A stretch of DNA of 64,000 nucleotides from Saccharothrix saharensis (GCF_006716745.1 NZ_VFPP01000001.1:5343386-5407385), one strand, 5' to 3'; positions 1 to 7,838 are shown, numbered from the stretch's first letter. Translations and numbers: made by a program. The notes: generated by a model not told the origin, from the letters alone.

Positions 1-367
1 CGGTGGCGACAGCCCGTGCACGCTCGCGGTGACCGACCTGGGCGTCGGCCCAGTCCGCAGCCACGCGTTGGGCGATGGCGTGCGCCGTGGACTCCTCCAG
101 GCGAGCCAGCGCAGCCAGCACCACGGCTGCGGGCTTGCGCGGGTCGGTGTCGGCCAGCGCGATCCACTCCGGGCTACCGGCCAACGGGATGAGGCTGTGC
201 GGACCGGTAAGCGGTCGGCGCGGTGCGGCGGCATAGGCACGGCGCAACAGCGGTTCGGCCCACCGGCGGACGGCGTCGAGGTCGAACCTCGGCGCGCGGT
301 TCCACGGGCGGACGGCGTCCGGGTCGCAGAACGGACGTCGAGCACGAGCGGGAGAGACGTTGCTCAT
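1..367 (-). CDS. DUF2742-like hypothetical protein of the element (C-terminus outside window)
   Basis: This leftward reading frame starts with ATG at 365-367, preceded by an AGAGGTG ribosome-binding site, and runs off the window. The visible 122 residues begin MSNVSPARARRPFCDPDAVR. They contain a proline/alanine-rich stretch followed by PLAGSPEWIALADTDPRK, which resembles the conserved core of DUF2742 proteins of actinobacterial phages and integrative elements. The function is unknown. A perfect CTGTCA-GTAA-TGACAG dyad lies 17 bp upstream and could be its operator. It is transcribed in the same direction as the transfer operon but is separated from it by the 283-bp repeat region. The family match is from memory of the motif and is moderate. 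Confidence 0.6.
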   Translation of the reverse strand, partial: MSNVSPARARRPFCDPDAVRPWNRAPRFDLDAVRRWAEPLLRRAYAAAPRRPLTGPHSLIPLAGSPEWIALADTDPRKPAAVVLAALARLEESTAHAIAQRVAADWADAQVGHRERARAVAT

Positions 368-383
368 GACACCTCTTTGGTGA

Positions 384-399
384 CTGTCAGTAATGACAG
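384..399. promoter_or_regulatory. 6-bp perfect dyad upstream of the leftward gene
   Basis: CTGTCA (384-389), spacer GTAA, TGACAG (394-399) form a perfect inverted repeat 17 bp upstream of the ATG of the partial leftward gene. The position suits a repressor site. No protein can be assigned to it from sequence alone. Confidence 0.4.
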
Positions 400-470
400 A
401 TGGACGTTCGAGGGGAGGCGAACGACGCGGGAGGCGGTTCGCCGAGAAGTTGCTGAGGCAGTGGCGGGGA

Positions 471-637
471 GTTAGGTCGCCGTGATCGAGTTAGGTTCCT
501 AACTCGCCGTGCCCACTGGCGTGATCATGTGCGTGAGCTGGAGTTAGTTAGCCGGTGAGCCGGGTTAGGTCCCGCCGTGGAAGCCCTGTTCAGAGGCGGT
601 TTCGAGGTCCGCGGACTGAGTCGCGGGACCTAACCCG
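471..637. repeat. GTTAGG repeat cluster, candidate clt/TRS transfer site
   Basis: The 283-bp gap between the translocase stop and the partial leftward gene holds a cluster of one motif in both orientations. GTTAGG occurs at 471-476, 490-495 and 564-569. CCTAAC occurs at 498-503 and 629-634. A variant GTTAGTTAG occurs at 543-551. GAGTTAGG/CCTAACTC (488-495/498-505) is a tight perfect dyad. CGGGTTAGGTCCCG (561-574) is matched perfectly by its reverse complement at 624-637. In Streptomyces conjugative elements TraB binds 8-bp repeats in a non-coding clt locus near traB, so position and structure fit a clt site. The outer 14-bp repeat could also serve as a terminator for the transfer operon. Confidence 0.5.
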
Positions 638-649
638 GTGCCGTGACGG

Positions 650-2818
650 CTAGTCCTCGTCGTCCAGGTCGCGGGTGGCCCGCTTGGCCAGAGCTTCACG
701 CACGGTGACCGGATCGACGGGGTAGCGGTTGCCGGTCGAGGGCACCTTGACGCCCTCGACGGCCAGCAGCTCGCGCAGGTGCTTGCCGTTGAGCTTGCGG
801 TACGGAGCCCAGTCGGGTGCGAGCTTGGCCAGCAGCGCGGGCACGTCGGCCACCGGCACCACGTCGTGTCCCAGTACCTCGGACACGTCCTCCAACAGGT
901 CGCGGGGAGCCGGCGGCGCGGCGCGCTCCGGGGTACCGACGACCACGGCGGGGTGGACCTTGGTCATGGCGCGCTCGATGACCTCGGTCGCGGCGTCCCA
1001 TCCCGTGTCGTCGTTGACCTGGATGAAGAACCACTTCAGCACCTCGAACCGCTCGGCGGTCGCGCCGGTGAGGATCGACGTTCCCCGGTCCTTGCCGGCG
1101 CGCAGCTCGGTCGCCCGGATACCGGCCTGGAACGACCCGTCGCCGAGGAACCCATCGTTGCTGCGCCACGACTTCACCGCGAAGCACGCGTTGAGCTGCA
1201 CCAACTCCACGATCTTCGGTGGGATGGCGTCCGCCCGTGACGACTGGGTGTCGAAGCCGAGGATGATGCCGGTCTTGCGGGCACGGCGCAGGGTCTGCAC
1301 CGCCAGTTCCGCGGCTTCCTCGCCCTGGGCGCTGCCGAACAGCTCGTGGCACTCGCTGAACAGCGCCACGATCGGCCGCAGGTCCGGGTACTTCTCCGCG
1401 AGTCCGCGCGTGACCTTCTTCGCACCCAACTCGGCGAGCCGCGCCTCACGACGTCCGACCTCGTCGTACAGCTCGCGAAGCGACTCCACCGCCGAGTCCA
1501 CAACGGACGCGTCGGTGCCGCGCTCGTAACGCGCCAGACGGGGCTGGTAGGCGTCGAAGTCACCGTTGCCCGCGAACACGAACACCCACAGTTCGGCCAA
1601 CGGGTCCAGGGACGCGCCGAGCATGACCACGCGACCGGCGTTGGACTTGCCCTGCCCCATCATCCCGCCGAACACCACGTTCGAGGAGACCAGCGGCGGC
1701 GCAACCACGTCACCACGCTGGGACACACCCAGCGGCACGCCGATGAACACGTCGGCGGTACCGGCGTTGAGCAGCGGATATGCGGGTGCCGGTTTGGTGG
1801 ACAGACCGGGGTCGGCCACCCACAGGTCCACGAACCCGGCGCGCTCAGCCGCGTTGGGCCAGACCTCCATCGGGTCGCGGTGCAGGTTGCGCGCCAACAC
1901 GTCCCGCTTGTCGCTGATCATGTCCGGGGTCACACCGAGCGGCAGGGAGAACGTCGCCTGGTAGCCGCGCTGGTTCACCCGCACCGGCGGGGTGGCGAAC
2001 TCGACCGTCCAGCCCGCCTTGATGGCCTTGTTCAGCGCCGGAATGCCCAAGTGCACCAACGCTTCCCCGATGCCGCCGGGCGTGACGACGCGGTGTGTCT
2101 CCTCCCGCTGGGTGGGCGACATGGCCCACGCGGGCACGTCGGTGGCGGACGCTCCGGCCCGGTGCGCGGCCAGCAGCCACACGGCCGGAACGCCGATGAT
2201 CGCGGCTTGTACGCCGAGCATGACCACGGTGCCGATGACGTCGCCGGTGGCGGTGACGAACCCCCACCACTCCGACCAGGTCCAGCCGCCTTCCCACAGG
2301 TGCACCGACACACCCATCATCAGCAGCACCGCGAACAGCACGATCACGGCCAGCAGCACCGTGCGCACCAGCGCCAGAACCGTCCGGGGAGCGCCGGCGA
2401 TCCGGTCCCGCCGGTCGGCTTTGGCCTGCCGCAACCGGTCCTGCCACTCGGCGATACCGGCCGCATCACCCTGCGCCCGTGCTGCCGCGATCCGCTCGCG
2501 GTAGTGGGCGTAGGTCGCGGCCTGTACCGCGTGGGTCAGCCACTGCTCGTGTCCCCGGTACACCCGGTACCCGGCACGCATCACGGACTTCCCGAACGTC
2601 GTCGCCACGTCCCGCGCGACCTCGGTCCGCGTACGGGTATTCGTGTCGGCAGCCCGCTGGCGAGCCAGCTCGGCCTCACGGTCGGCCGTCAGTAGCTCCC
2701 CGGCCACCGCCGTGTCCGCTTCCACCTCCGCACCGGGCGGGGTGGTGCGGGTGGACTCGGCGCGGCGCAGCGGCACCACGTTGCCCATGTCGTCATCCAT
2801 CGGTTCGGGCGTGCTCAT
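650..2818 (-). CDS. FtsK/SpoIIIE-type DNA translocase (TraB-like conjugation protein)
   Basis: This 722-residue protein is predicted to pump double-stranded element DNA into the recipient during mycelial conjugation. The N-terminus is charged and cytoplasmic. Two membrane segments lie at about residues 147-172 and 186-217. A RecA-like motor follows, with Walker A GGMMGQGKS at 384-392 and a Walker-B-like strand RPIVALFSECHE at about 481-492, where the usual DE pair is replaced by SECHE. The last 70 residues look like the winged-helix domain that reads clt repeats in TraB proteins. The ATG overlaps the stop of the preceding gene (ATGA), so it is translationally coupled as the last gene of the leftward transfer operon, and the GTTAGG repeats lie just past its stop. 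The family assignment is strong; the exact substrate site is inferred. Confidence 0.88.
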   Translation of the reverse strand: MSTPEPMDDDMGNVVPLRRAESTRTTPPGAEVEADTAVAGELLTADREAELARQRAADTNTRTRTEVARDVATTFGKSVMRAGYRVYRGHEQWLTHAVQAATYAHYRERIAAARAQGDAAGIAEWQDRLRQAKADRRDRIAGAPRTVLALVRTVLLAVIVLFAVLLMMGVSVHLWEGGWTWSEWWGFVTATGDVIGTVVMLGVQAAIIGVPAVWLLAAHRAGASATDVPAWAMSPTQREETHRVVTPGGIGEALVHLGIPALNKAIKAGWTVEFATPPVRVNQRGYQATFSLPLGVTPDMISDKRDVLARNLHRDPMEVWPNAAERAGFVDLWVADPGLSTKPAPAYPLLNAGTADVFIGVPLGVSQRGDVVAPPLVSSNVVFGGMMGQGKSNAGRVVMLGASLDPLAELWVFVFAGNGDFDAYQPRLARYERGTDASVVDSAVESLRELYDEVGRREARLAELGAKKVTRGLAEKYPDLRPIVALFSECHELFGSAQGEEAAELAVQTLRRARKTGIILGFDTQSSRADAIPPKIVELVQLNACFAVKSWRSNDGFLGDGSFQAGIRATELRAGKDRGTSILTGATAERFEVLKWFFIQVNDDTGWDAATEVIERAMTKVHPAVVVGTPERAAPPAPRDLLEDVSEVLGHDVVPVADVPALLAKLAPDWAPYRKLNGKHLRELLAVEGVKVPSTGNRYPVDPVTVREALAKRATRDLDDED

Positions 2819-3891
2819 GCGGTCACCGCCTGACGGGGGTCGTCGTCACCGGGGTCGGTGTCGGTCGGGAACAGCGCGCGGTGAACCTCGACAGCCACCG
2901 CGGCCCGGATGCGCAGGAACGTGCGGACCTGGGTCTGTGACGGGCGCGCGGGGAGCTGCTTGGCGTCGATCGCGGCACGCACCTTCGCCGCGTACGTCGC
3001 GACCTTGTCCGTGATCTCCACCGGAGGCGTTTCCGCACTACCGGACCCGTTCCGGCCGTTCCGCTCGTCACCCGAGCGGGGCGAGGGAAGTGCGGTCAGG
3101 TACTCGCTGATCTCGTCGGTCCAGTCGTCGTCAGAGTCGGCGACGGGAAGACCGGGAACGGTGGTCGGCACCAGGTGGGCACGTCCCCACCGGCGCCGGT
3201 AGGCGACCAGGCCGGGCCGGTGCACGAGCGTGGCCGTGCCGTCTGCGGACAGCTCCGCCACCGCCTGATCCAGCGCGGCACGGCGCACTGCCAGTACCCG
3301 ACGAGCGGCCTGCCGGTCGAGCCGACGGGCGTCACGCTCGGCACGGGTACGGCGCTTCCGGGCCGGAGACGCGGTGACGAGCTGGTGGACGATGACGCCA
3401 CCGACCGACACCAGCGCCATGACCACACCGTGCGCGACGGTCGAGCCGTGCACGTAGTTCAGGACGGCGGCCACCGCGGCGAACACCCACGTGCCCAGAT
3501 GCAGCCACCCTGCCGACCGGCCCGCCCGCTGCGCCATCGGCACGGCGAACGCGAACGTCCACATCGCGCCTTCGGAGAACAGCGGCAACAACGTCCCGAC
3601 CGGCCCGAACACCTCACGGCCGTACTCGGCCATCGCAGTCCACGCCAGCACCGCCGGAACCACGATCACCGGCACGAACAGCAGGTCGAGGGTGTGAGTA
3701 CGCAGCCACACGGTCAACGCCGTCCACAGCGCGGCGCGGCGGGCACGAGCGGCGTTCTTCCGAGCCTCCGCCAGCTTGGCCGCAGCCTCTTGGTCGGCGC
3801 GGCGCTGCTCGAACAACAACGCCTGGTCCGCGCGACGCTGCTCCGCGGCCACCACCTTGTCCGCGCGTCGGTTCTCAGCCCACGTACTCAT
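2815..3891 (-). CDS. Multi-pass membrane protein of the transfer operon (Spd-like)
   Basis: I chose the ATG at 3889-3891 because it overlaps the stop of the upstream gene as ATGA; longer in-frame starts would run back through that gene. The 358-residue product opens with a charged helical repeat (EQRRADQALLFEQRRADQ) likely to form a coiled coil. Four hydrophobic segments follow between about residues 60 and 175, then a long basic cytoplasmic tail. The layout resembles the DUF2637/SpdB-type membrane proteins encoded beside tra in AICEs, which help plasmid spread between hyphal compartments. It overlaps both neighbours by 4 bp. The family name is tentative; the topology is read directly from the sequence. 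Confidence 0.7.
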   Translation of the reverse strand: MSTWAENRRADKVVAAEQRRADQALLFEQRRADQEAAAKLAEARKNAARARRAALWTALTVWLRTHTLDLLFVPVIVVPAVLAWTAMAEYGREVFGPVGTLLPLFSEGAMWTFAFAVPMAQRAGRSAGWLHLGTWVFAAVAAVLNYVHGSTVAHGVVMALVSVGGVIVHQLVTASPARKRRTRAERDARRLDRQAARRVLAVRRAALDQAVAELSADGTATLVHRPGLVAYRRRWGRAHLVPTTVPGLPVADSDDDWTDEISEYLTALPSPRSGDERNGRNGSGSAETPPVEITDKVATYAAKVRAAIDAKQLPARPSQTQVRTFLRIRAAVAVEVHRALFPTDTDPGDDDPRQAVTA

Positions 3892-4163
3892 CGAGTCGCC
3901 TCCTGACGGCGCAAGTGCAGCGGGGAACGGGAGAACGAGCTGTCGCGGTGCGTACGAGTGGCGTGGCGCAGCAGAATCGTCAGCACGATGGCGGGCACAC
4001 CGACCGCGACCATGACGGCCGTCGTGTTCTCGGTCTGGGTGATCACGGCCCACTGCGCCAAGCCGATCAGGCCAGCGGTGACCAGCACCTTCCACAGCAA
4101 GATCACCGCGACCAGCGCCAGCGCGATGGCCAGCAGCAGGACGGGAACGGGCACGGTGGTCAT
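3888..4163 (-). CDS. Small two-helix membrane protein of the transfer operon
   Basis: The 91-residue product starts MTTVPVPVLLLAIALALVA. The ATG at 4161-4163 sits in an ATGA overlap with the upstream stop. Hydrophobic segments at about residues 3-35 and 45-65 are followed by a short basic tail. Small membrane proteins of this kind (Spd proteins) are common beside traB in actinomycete elements and affect pock formation. No specific family is recognised. Coupling to both neighbours argues that it is a real gene used in the same process. Confidence 0.65.
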   Translation of the reverse strand: MTTVPVPVLLLAIALALVAVILLWKVLVTAGLIGLAQWAVITQTENTTAVMVAVGVPAIVLTILLRHATRTHRDSSFSRSPLHLRRQEATR

Positions 4164-5236
4164 GCGGTCACCTGCCCGCACAGCAGCGGCGTGGCCATGA
4201 CCGCGTTCTGCCCAAGCACCATGCACCGCAAGTCGATGTCGTGGGGGAGCACCGGGGCCTCACCCAGCAGGGCCGCGCCGACCGCGGCGAGAAATACGCG
4301 GTTGGTGGCGTCGCTGCCCTTCTTGAACTGCGGGGCCTGGTAGAGCAGGTAGGCAGCCGACCACCACGCCGACCAGTCGGCCCGCTCAGCCATGGAGAGC
4401 ACCAGCATGGCCTCACGGAACGCCGCCCGACGTGCGTCCGAGTCGGCGGTGACCACGTAGAGCAGGTCACCGGTGGTCTCCACCTCAGCAACACCGCGCC
4501 GTTCACCGAGTCGGGCAGCCAACCGGACCGCCACCTCACGGGCGGCGTCACCACGCAGCAGCGTGTTGCCGAGGATCAGCCGGTCACTGATCGGCAGTCC
4601 GACTTCGTTGGCCAACCGGTCCGCGGAACTGGCGCACTCCACCGCGAACCGTCGGCGTGCGGCCTGCCCGTAGACGGCCAGGATGCGACTGGCCGGAGTG
4701 TCGGTGCCACCCGTCCACCTGCCGGTGGCGGTGTCCCAGCGGGCACCGGCACGCAGCCTGCCCACCTCTCCCAACCGGTCGTAGTTCGGGCCGTCCTCGT
4801 CCAACGTCACCGCGTACCGCGACACGGCCGGACGACCCGTAGCGCCGTAACGGGCGTCGTCGGTGGTAGCGGCCAGCGCACGTCGCCACCGCACAACCGC
4901 GTCGTAAGCCAAGGTCAGCACTTCGGCGCGGTGCCCGGTGCTCGGCAACGCCAGCGCAGCCGACACACGCGGCAGCAACACCCGCGCCACACGTGCCTGC
5001 TCCTCGGCGAACCCGCGCACCTGCACGTCGTCGGCCATGCTGCGCAACGCCAGGTGCGGCGTCGGGAAGTTCGCGGCGGTGAAGTCCTGCGTCGTCTGGT
5101 GCTTCGATGCCCTGTCGGACATGCTGGTGCTCTCCTGCCTGCTTTGCTGGGTGCTGGAGACCTGGACCGGCGGTGTCTTCTTGGCCGGAGTCGGCCGCCG
5201 GTCCGAGGTGTTCAGGAAGGTGAGGTGGCTCATCAC
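4160..5236 (-). CDS. Conserved hypothetical protein of the transfer operon
   Basis: This 358-residue, mostly helical, soluble protein has no domain I recognise. It starts GTG-ATG (5236 or 5233), overlapping the stop of the 81-residue gene upstream, and ends in an ATGA overlap with the next gene. After about 40 residues of low-complexity Ser/Thr/Gln-rich sequence come Arg/Ala-rich helices, a DTATGRWTGGTDTPASRIL segment, and a region rich in Trp near residues 285-300 (ADWSAWWSAAYLLYQAP). Its place between the first operon gene and the membrane proteins suggests a transfer or replication accessory role, but function is unknown. Confidence 0.6.
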   Translation of the reverse strand: MMSHLTFLNTSDRRPTPAKKTPPVQVSSTQQSRQESTSMSDRASKHQTTQDFTAANFPTPHLALRSMADDVQVRGFAEEQARVARVLLPRVSAALALPSTGHRAEVLTLAYDAVVRWRRALAATTDDARYGATGRPAVSRYAVTLDEDGPNYDRLGEVGRLRAGARWDTATGRWTGGTDTPASRILAVYGQAARRRFAVECASSADRLANEVGLPISDRLILGNTLLRGDAAREVAVRLAARLGERRGVAEVETTGDLLYVVTADSDARRAAFREAMLVLSMAERADWSAWWSAAYLLYQAPQFKKGSDATNRVFLAAVGAALLGEAPVLPHDIDLRCMVLGQNAVMATPLLCGQVTA

Positions 5237-5478
5237 GCCGCCTCGGTCACGGCCGTGTCGTTGACCGGGCCGTGCACGCGGAGAACCCGCACGATGCTGC
5301 CGAGCTTGCGCTCCGTGGTGCGCCGCACGACGCGGTTGCGCGTCGGACCGTCCACCAGCGCCAACATGGCTGCGGCCAGCTCCGCCGACTCGTCGGCCAG
5401 CTCGTCCGCGACGTCCCTGATCAGCGCGTCAATCGCGCCTTCCGTCAGCCCGTCCGGGCTGAACTCGTTGAGGTCCAT
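5233..5478 (-). CDS. Small acidic hypothetical protein, first gene of the transfer operon
   Basis: The 81-residue product MDLNEFSPDGLTEGAIDALI... is acidic in its first half (helical, ADELADESAELAAAMLALV) and basic in its second half (RNRVVRRTTERKLGSIVRVLR). A GAGGAAACC stretch precedes the ATG. It is the promoter-proximal gene of the leftward operon, facing the 11-bp operator dyad and the divergent GntR-type regulator, and is likely repressed by that regulator. No family was recognised. Confidence 0.6.
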   Translation of the reverse strand: MDLNEFSPDGLTEGAIDALIRDVADELADESAELAAAMLALVDGPTRNRVVRRTTERKLGSIVRVLRVHGPVNDTAVTEAA

Positions 5479-5526
5479 CGGGTTTCCTCCTGTGTGTTCG
5501 TCGCCACAGCGGCGACAAGGAGGAAG

Positions 5527-5560
5527 CTAACAGTTGAATGGTTACCAGGTCAACTGTTAG
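5527..5560. promoter_or_regulatory. Operator dyad for the GntR-type regulator
   Basis: CTAACAGTTGA (5527-5537) and TCAACTGTTAG (5550-5560) form a perfect 11-bp inverted repeat around a 12-bp spacer, between the divergent transfer operon and regulator gene. Size and placement are typical for a dimeric repressor. The spacer contains GGTTACC, the motif repeated many times near 7.5-7.8 kb. Half-sites CTGTTAG (5614-5620) and TCAACTG (5645-5651) recur closer to the regulator start. Confidence 0.7.
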
Positions 5561-5613
5561 GGCCAGGGAAGTGGACAAAAACGCGCCAACCAGCACAAAC
5601 GCTGGTCAGCGCG

Positions 5614-5651
5614 CTGTTAGGTCGCTGGTATGCTGCCTTCGCAGTCAACTG
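5614..5651 (+). promoter_or_regulatory. Probable promoter of the regulator gene with flanking half-operators
   Basis: TGG-TATGCT (-10 hexamer 5629-5634) looks like an extended -10 element about 30 bp before the ATG at 5665. Half-sites CTGTTAG (5614-5620) and TCAACTG (5645-5651) flank it, which fits autorepression. An ACCAGC/GCTGGT dyad lies at 5589-5606. No convincing -35 is visible. GGAGG at 5655-5659 is the ribosome-binding site. Confidence 0.45.
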
Positions 5652-5664
5652 ATCCGGAGGTGGC

Positions 5665-6513
5665 ATGTCTGGCCAGGGTCCGCGCGTCTCGCGTGGCGAG
5701 TCCTTGCACCACCAGGTAGCGCGGAACATCAGGAACCAGATCGCGGCAGGTCTGCTCCGTGACGGGCAGCCGCTGCCGTCCACCCGTGAGTTGGCCGAGC
5801 AGTGGGGCGTCAGCGTCTTCACGATCAACGAGGCCATGAAGCTGCTCGCCAGCGAGAACGTGATCATCAGCAAGCCGCGGGCGGGACGTGTCGTCAACGC
5901 GCCGGACCAGGCCGCGCACACCGACGTGCAGGTACACACACCGCGCGTGCTGCTGGTCGGTGGGTACGCAGGCAGCGGCAAGACCGAGCTCGGTCGCGTT
6001 CTGGCACGCGAAACAGGGTGGGCGATGCTCGACAAGGACACCCTTACGCGCCCGGTTGTCGAGGCGGCTCTCGAAATCCTTGGGTGCTCACCACACGACC
6101 GGGAGTCGCCCGAGTACCTGTCTCGAATCCGTCCACGCGAGTACGAAGCGCTCATCAACGCGTTGACCGAGAACGTGCAGTGCGGCAACAGCGCGATCGT
6201 GACAGCGCCGTTCGTCAAGGAGTTCAAAGACCTCGCCTGGCTGAACAGGATCGAGGCGACCTGCAAGGACATGGGCGCAGAGGTGTCGATCGTGTGGGTC
6301 TACTGCGACGCAGACACCATGCACACTTACATTCGCCACCGTGGAGCGGCGCGCGACGCCGCCAAGTTGGCCAACTGGACTGACTACCTCTCAGTCATCG
6401 ACGTTGACTTCCGTCCGCCGGTCGAGCACTCCGTCATCGACAACAGCGCCTCAGGGGCACCTTTGCAGGATCAAGCGCGGGAGCTGGTTAAAGCCGTTGC
6501 CAGCAACGGCTGA
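5665..6513 (+). CDS. GntR-type repressor fused to a P-loop kinase-like domain
   Basis: The 282-residue protein combines two domains. Residues about 12-80 form a GntR winged helix (LPSTRELAEQWGVSVFTINE as recognition region, followed by the GRVV wing). Residues about 92-280 form a P-loop domain with Walker A GGYAGSGKT at 99-107 and LDKDTL at 122-127, resembling zeta-toxin, chloramphenicol-phosphotransferase or AAA_33-type kinases. GntR regulators in AICEs (KorSA type) silence transfer and replication, and the perfect dyad at 5527-5560 is the obvious target. The kinase-like half replaces the usual ligand-binding domain, so it may sense or phosphorylate a nucleotide or small metabolite. Start ATG 5665 has GGAGG upstream. 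The fusion is clear; the ligand and catalytic activity are unknown. Confidence 0.82.
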   Translation: MSGQGPRVSRGESLHHQVARNIRNQIAAGLLRDGQPLPSTRELAEQWGVSVFTINEAMKLLASENVIISKPRAGRVVNAPDQAAHTDVQVHTPRVLLVGGYAGSGKTELGRVLARETGWAMLDKDTLTRPVVEAALEILGCSPHDRESPEYLSRIRPREYEALINALTENVQCGNSAIVTAPFVKEFKDLAWLNRIEATCKDMGAEVSIVWVYCDADTMHTYIRHRGAARDAAKLANWTDYLSVIDVDFRPPVEHSVIDNSASGAPLQDQARELVKAVASNG

Positions 6514-6560
6514 CGGTAAGCCGCTTGTCCGAAACGAAATGATGCCTTGCTGGAGGAGCG

Positions 6561-7484
6561 ATGCAGGTACTTGTCAGCAACGAGCCTGACGACGAAGTAG
6601 GCGTGGAAAAGCTCTCCAGCCTCAAGGGTGTCGAGGTGTGCACCTACGACCCGAACGTCTCCGAGCTGACGGCCCAGCAGCGCAAGTCCGAAATCCTGAT
6701 TCCGCCGTACCGGAGCAGCCACCGCCCGATTCCACTGCTCGATCAGTTGACCAACCTCCGCATGGTGCAACTACTGTCCGCAGGTGTAGACGAGTGGTCG
6801 GCGCACGTTCCGAATCACGTGCTCCTGTCGAGCGCCCGCGGTGCCCATGCTGGTCCGGTATCTGAATGGGTTCTATCCGCCATTCTTGCGCAACTGCGTC
6901 AATGGCCGACTCTGGTTAGGTTCCAGGACGCAGGAGAGTGGGCGCATCGTCGGTTCCAGGCGGACACGCTCGACGGCAAACGCGTTCTCATCGTGGGTGC
7001 CGGGCATATCGGGCTTATGGTGGCCAAACGTCTAGCGGTGTTCGGTGCGTCAACTACACTTGTGGCGAATACGGCACGTGAGGGCATCCATGCGGCTTCC
7101 GAGCTTCCCGACCTGATCGAAGGCCACGATATTGTCGTTATTACTACACCTTTGACTGACGAGACGCGTGGACTTGTGGACCAAACCTTCTTAGCTGCGA
7201 TGCACGATGGTGCGCTGCTAGTGAACGCTGCACGCGGTCAGATCGTCGATACGGACGCCTTGATTGCCGAACTTCGAGATGGCAGATTGCGCGCTGCTCT
7301 AGACGTGACAGACCCGGAGCCGCTGCCGACCGGACACCCATTGTGGACCTGCCCAGGGCTCATCGTCAGTCCTCACTCCGCGCGTACGGTTCCCGGCACC
7401 AACAGCCTGTGCTACTCGGTGGCTGTGGAGCAGGTCCGGACCTTGGTGGCTGGTGGTGTGCCTTCCAACGCCGTGACGCGATGA
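6561..7484 (+). CDS. D-isomer-specific 2-hydroxyacid dehydrogenase family protein
   Basis: This 307-residue NAD(P)-dependent oxidoreductase has the nucleotide-binding loop GAGHIG at 146-151. The catalytic triad of the family is visible: Arg225 in NAARGQIVD, Glu253 in DVTDPEP and His272 in SPHSA. It starts at ATG 6561 after GGAGG, 47 bp downstream of the GntR-kinase gene in the same direction, so the two are probably co-transcribed. The DNA is more AT-rich than its neighbours, consistent with acquired cargo. The substrate cannot be deduced. A role linked to the regulator's ligand is an inference from pairing only. Confidence 0.82.
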   Translation: MQVLVSNEPDDEVGVEKLSSLKGVEVCTYDPNVSELTAQQRKSEILIPPYRSSHRPIPLLDQLTNLRMVQLLSAGVDEWSAHVPNHVLLSSARGAHAGPVSEWVLSAILAQLRQWPTLVRFQDAGEWAHRRFQADTLDGKRVLIVGAGHIGLMVAKRLAVFGASTTLVANTAREGIHAASELPDLIEGHDIVVITTPLTDETRGLVDQTFLAAMHDGALLVNAARGQIVDTDALIAELRDGRLRAALDVTDPEPLPTGHPLWTCPGLIVSPHSARTVPGTNSLCYSVAVEQVRTLVAGGVPSNAVTR

Positions 7485-7505
7485 CTCCTGCGCAATACGG
7501 ACTTG

Positions 7506-7838
7506 GGTAACCCGCGTACGGCTGTCTCCAGTCGCGGTAACTTCGGTAACTTCGGTAACCGTGCTGGTCAGAGGCTTGCAGATCGGCAACCTGACATGGT
7601 CGGGTTACCGATCGACAAGTAACTGAGCCGGTGTGGCGGTCGGTGGAGAGTGGACTTGCTTGAAGGAGCCGATGGATGGTTGGCCTGTCGGTCTGCTGCC
7701 CGTTGCTCTAACGGCCCTCTGAGCGCTGAGGAGCCCGCTGCGCCGCCTGGTTACCGTTCGATCGGTAACCCGATCTTGATGGGTTACCTTCCTGCAAGGC
7801 TCTGACCTGCACGGTTACGGTGGTTACCGAAGTTACCG
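7506..7838. repeat. GGTAAC/GTTACC repeat field, iteron-like
   Basis: The 514-bp gap after the dehydrogenase gene has no credible gene but holds ten exact copies of one hexamer in both orientations. GGTAAC starts at 7506, 7536, 7545, 7554 and 7764; GTTACC starts at 7604, 7750, 7783, 7823 and 7832. A near copy is at 7814. Three copies at 7535-7560 are tandem 9-bp units (CGGTAACTT). CGGTAACTTCGGTAACC (7544-7560) is matched exactly by its reverse complement at 7822-7838, bracketing the field. Such density suggests a protein-binding array, for example an iteron-type replication origin, a partition site or an operator array. Confidence 0.65.

Noticed and set aside
29..475. Rightward 148-residue frame at the left edge
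   Set aside because: The opposite strand encodes a protein with a ribosome-binding site and DUF2742-like motif over the same bases. The rightward translation is Arg/Gly-rich without recognisable features.
561..637. Simple terminator of the transfer operon as the only explanation of the repeats
   Set aside because: The outer dyad has a 49-base loop and no T-run, and the same GTTAGG core recurs elsewhere in the gap, which a terminator does not explain.
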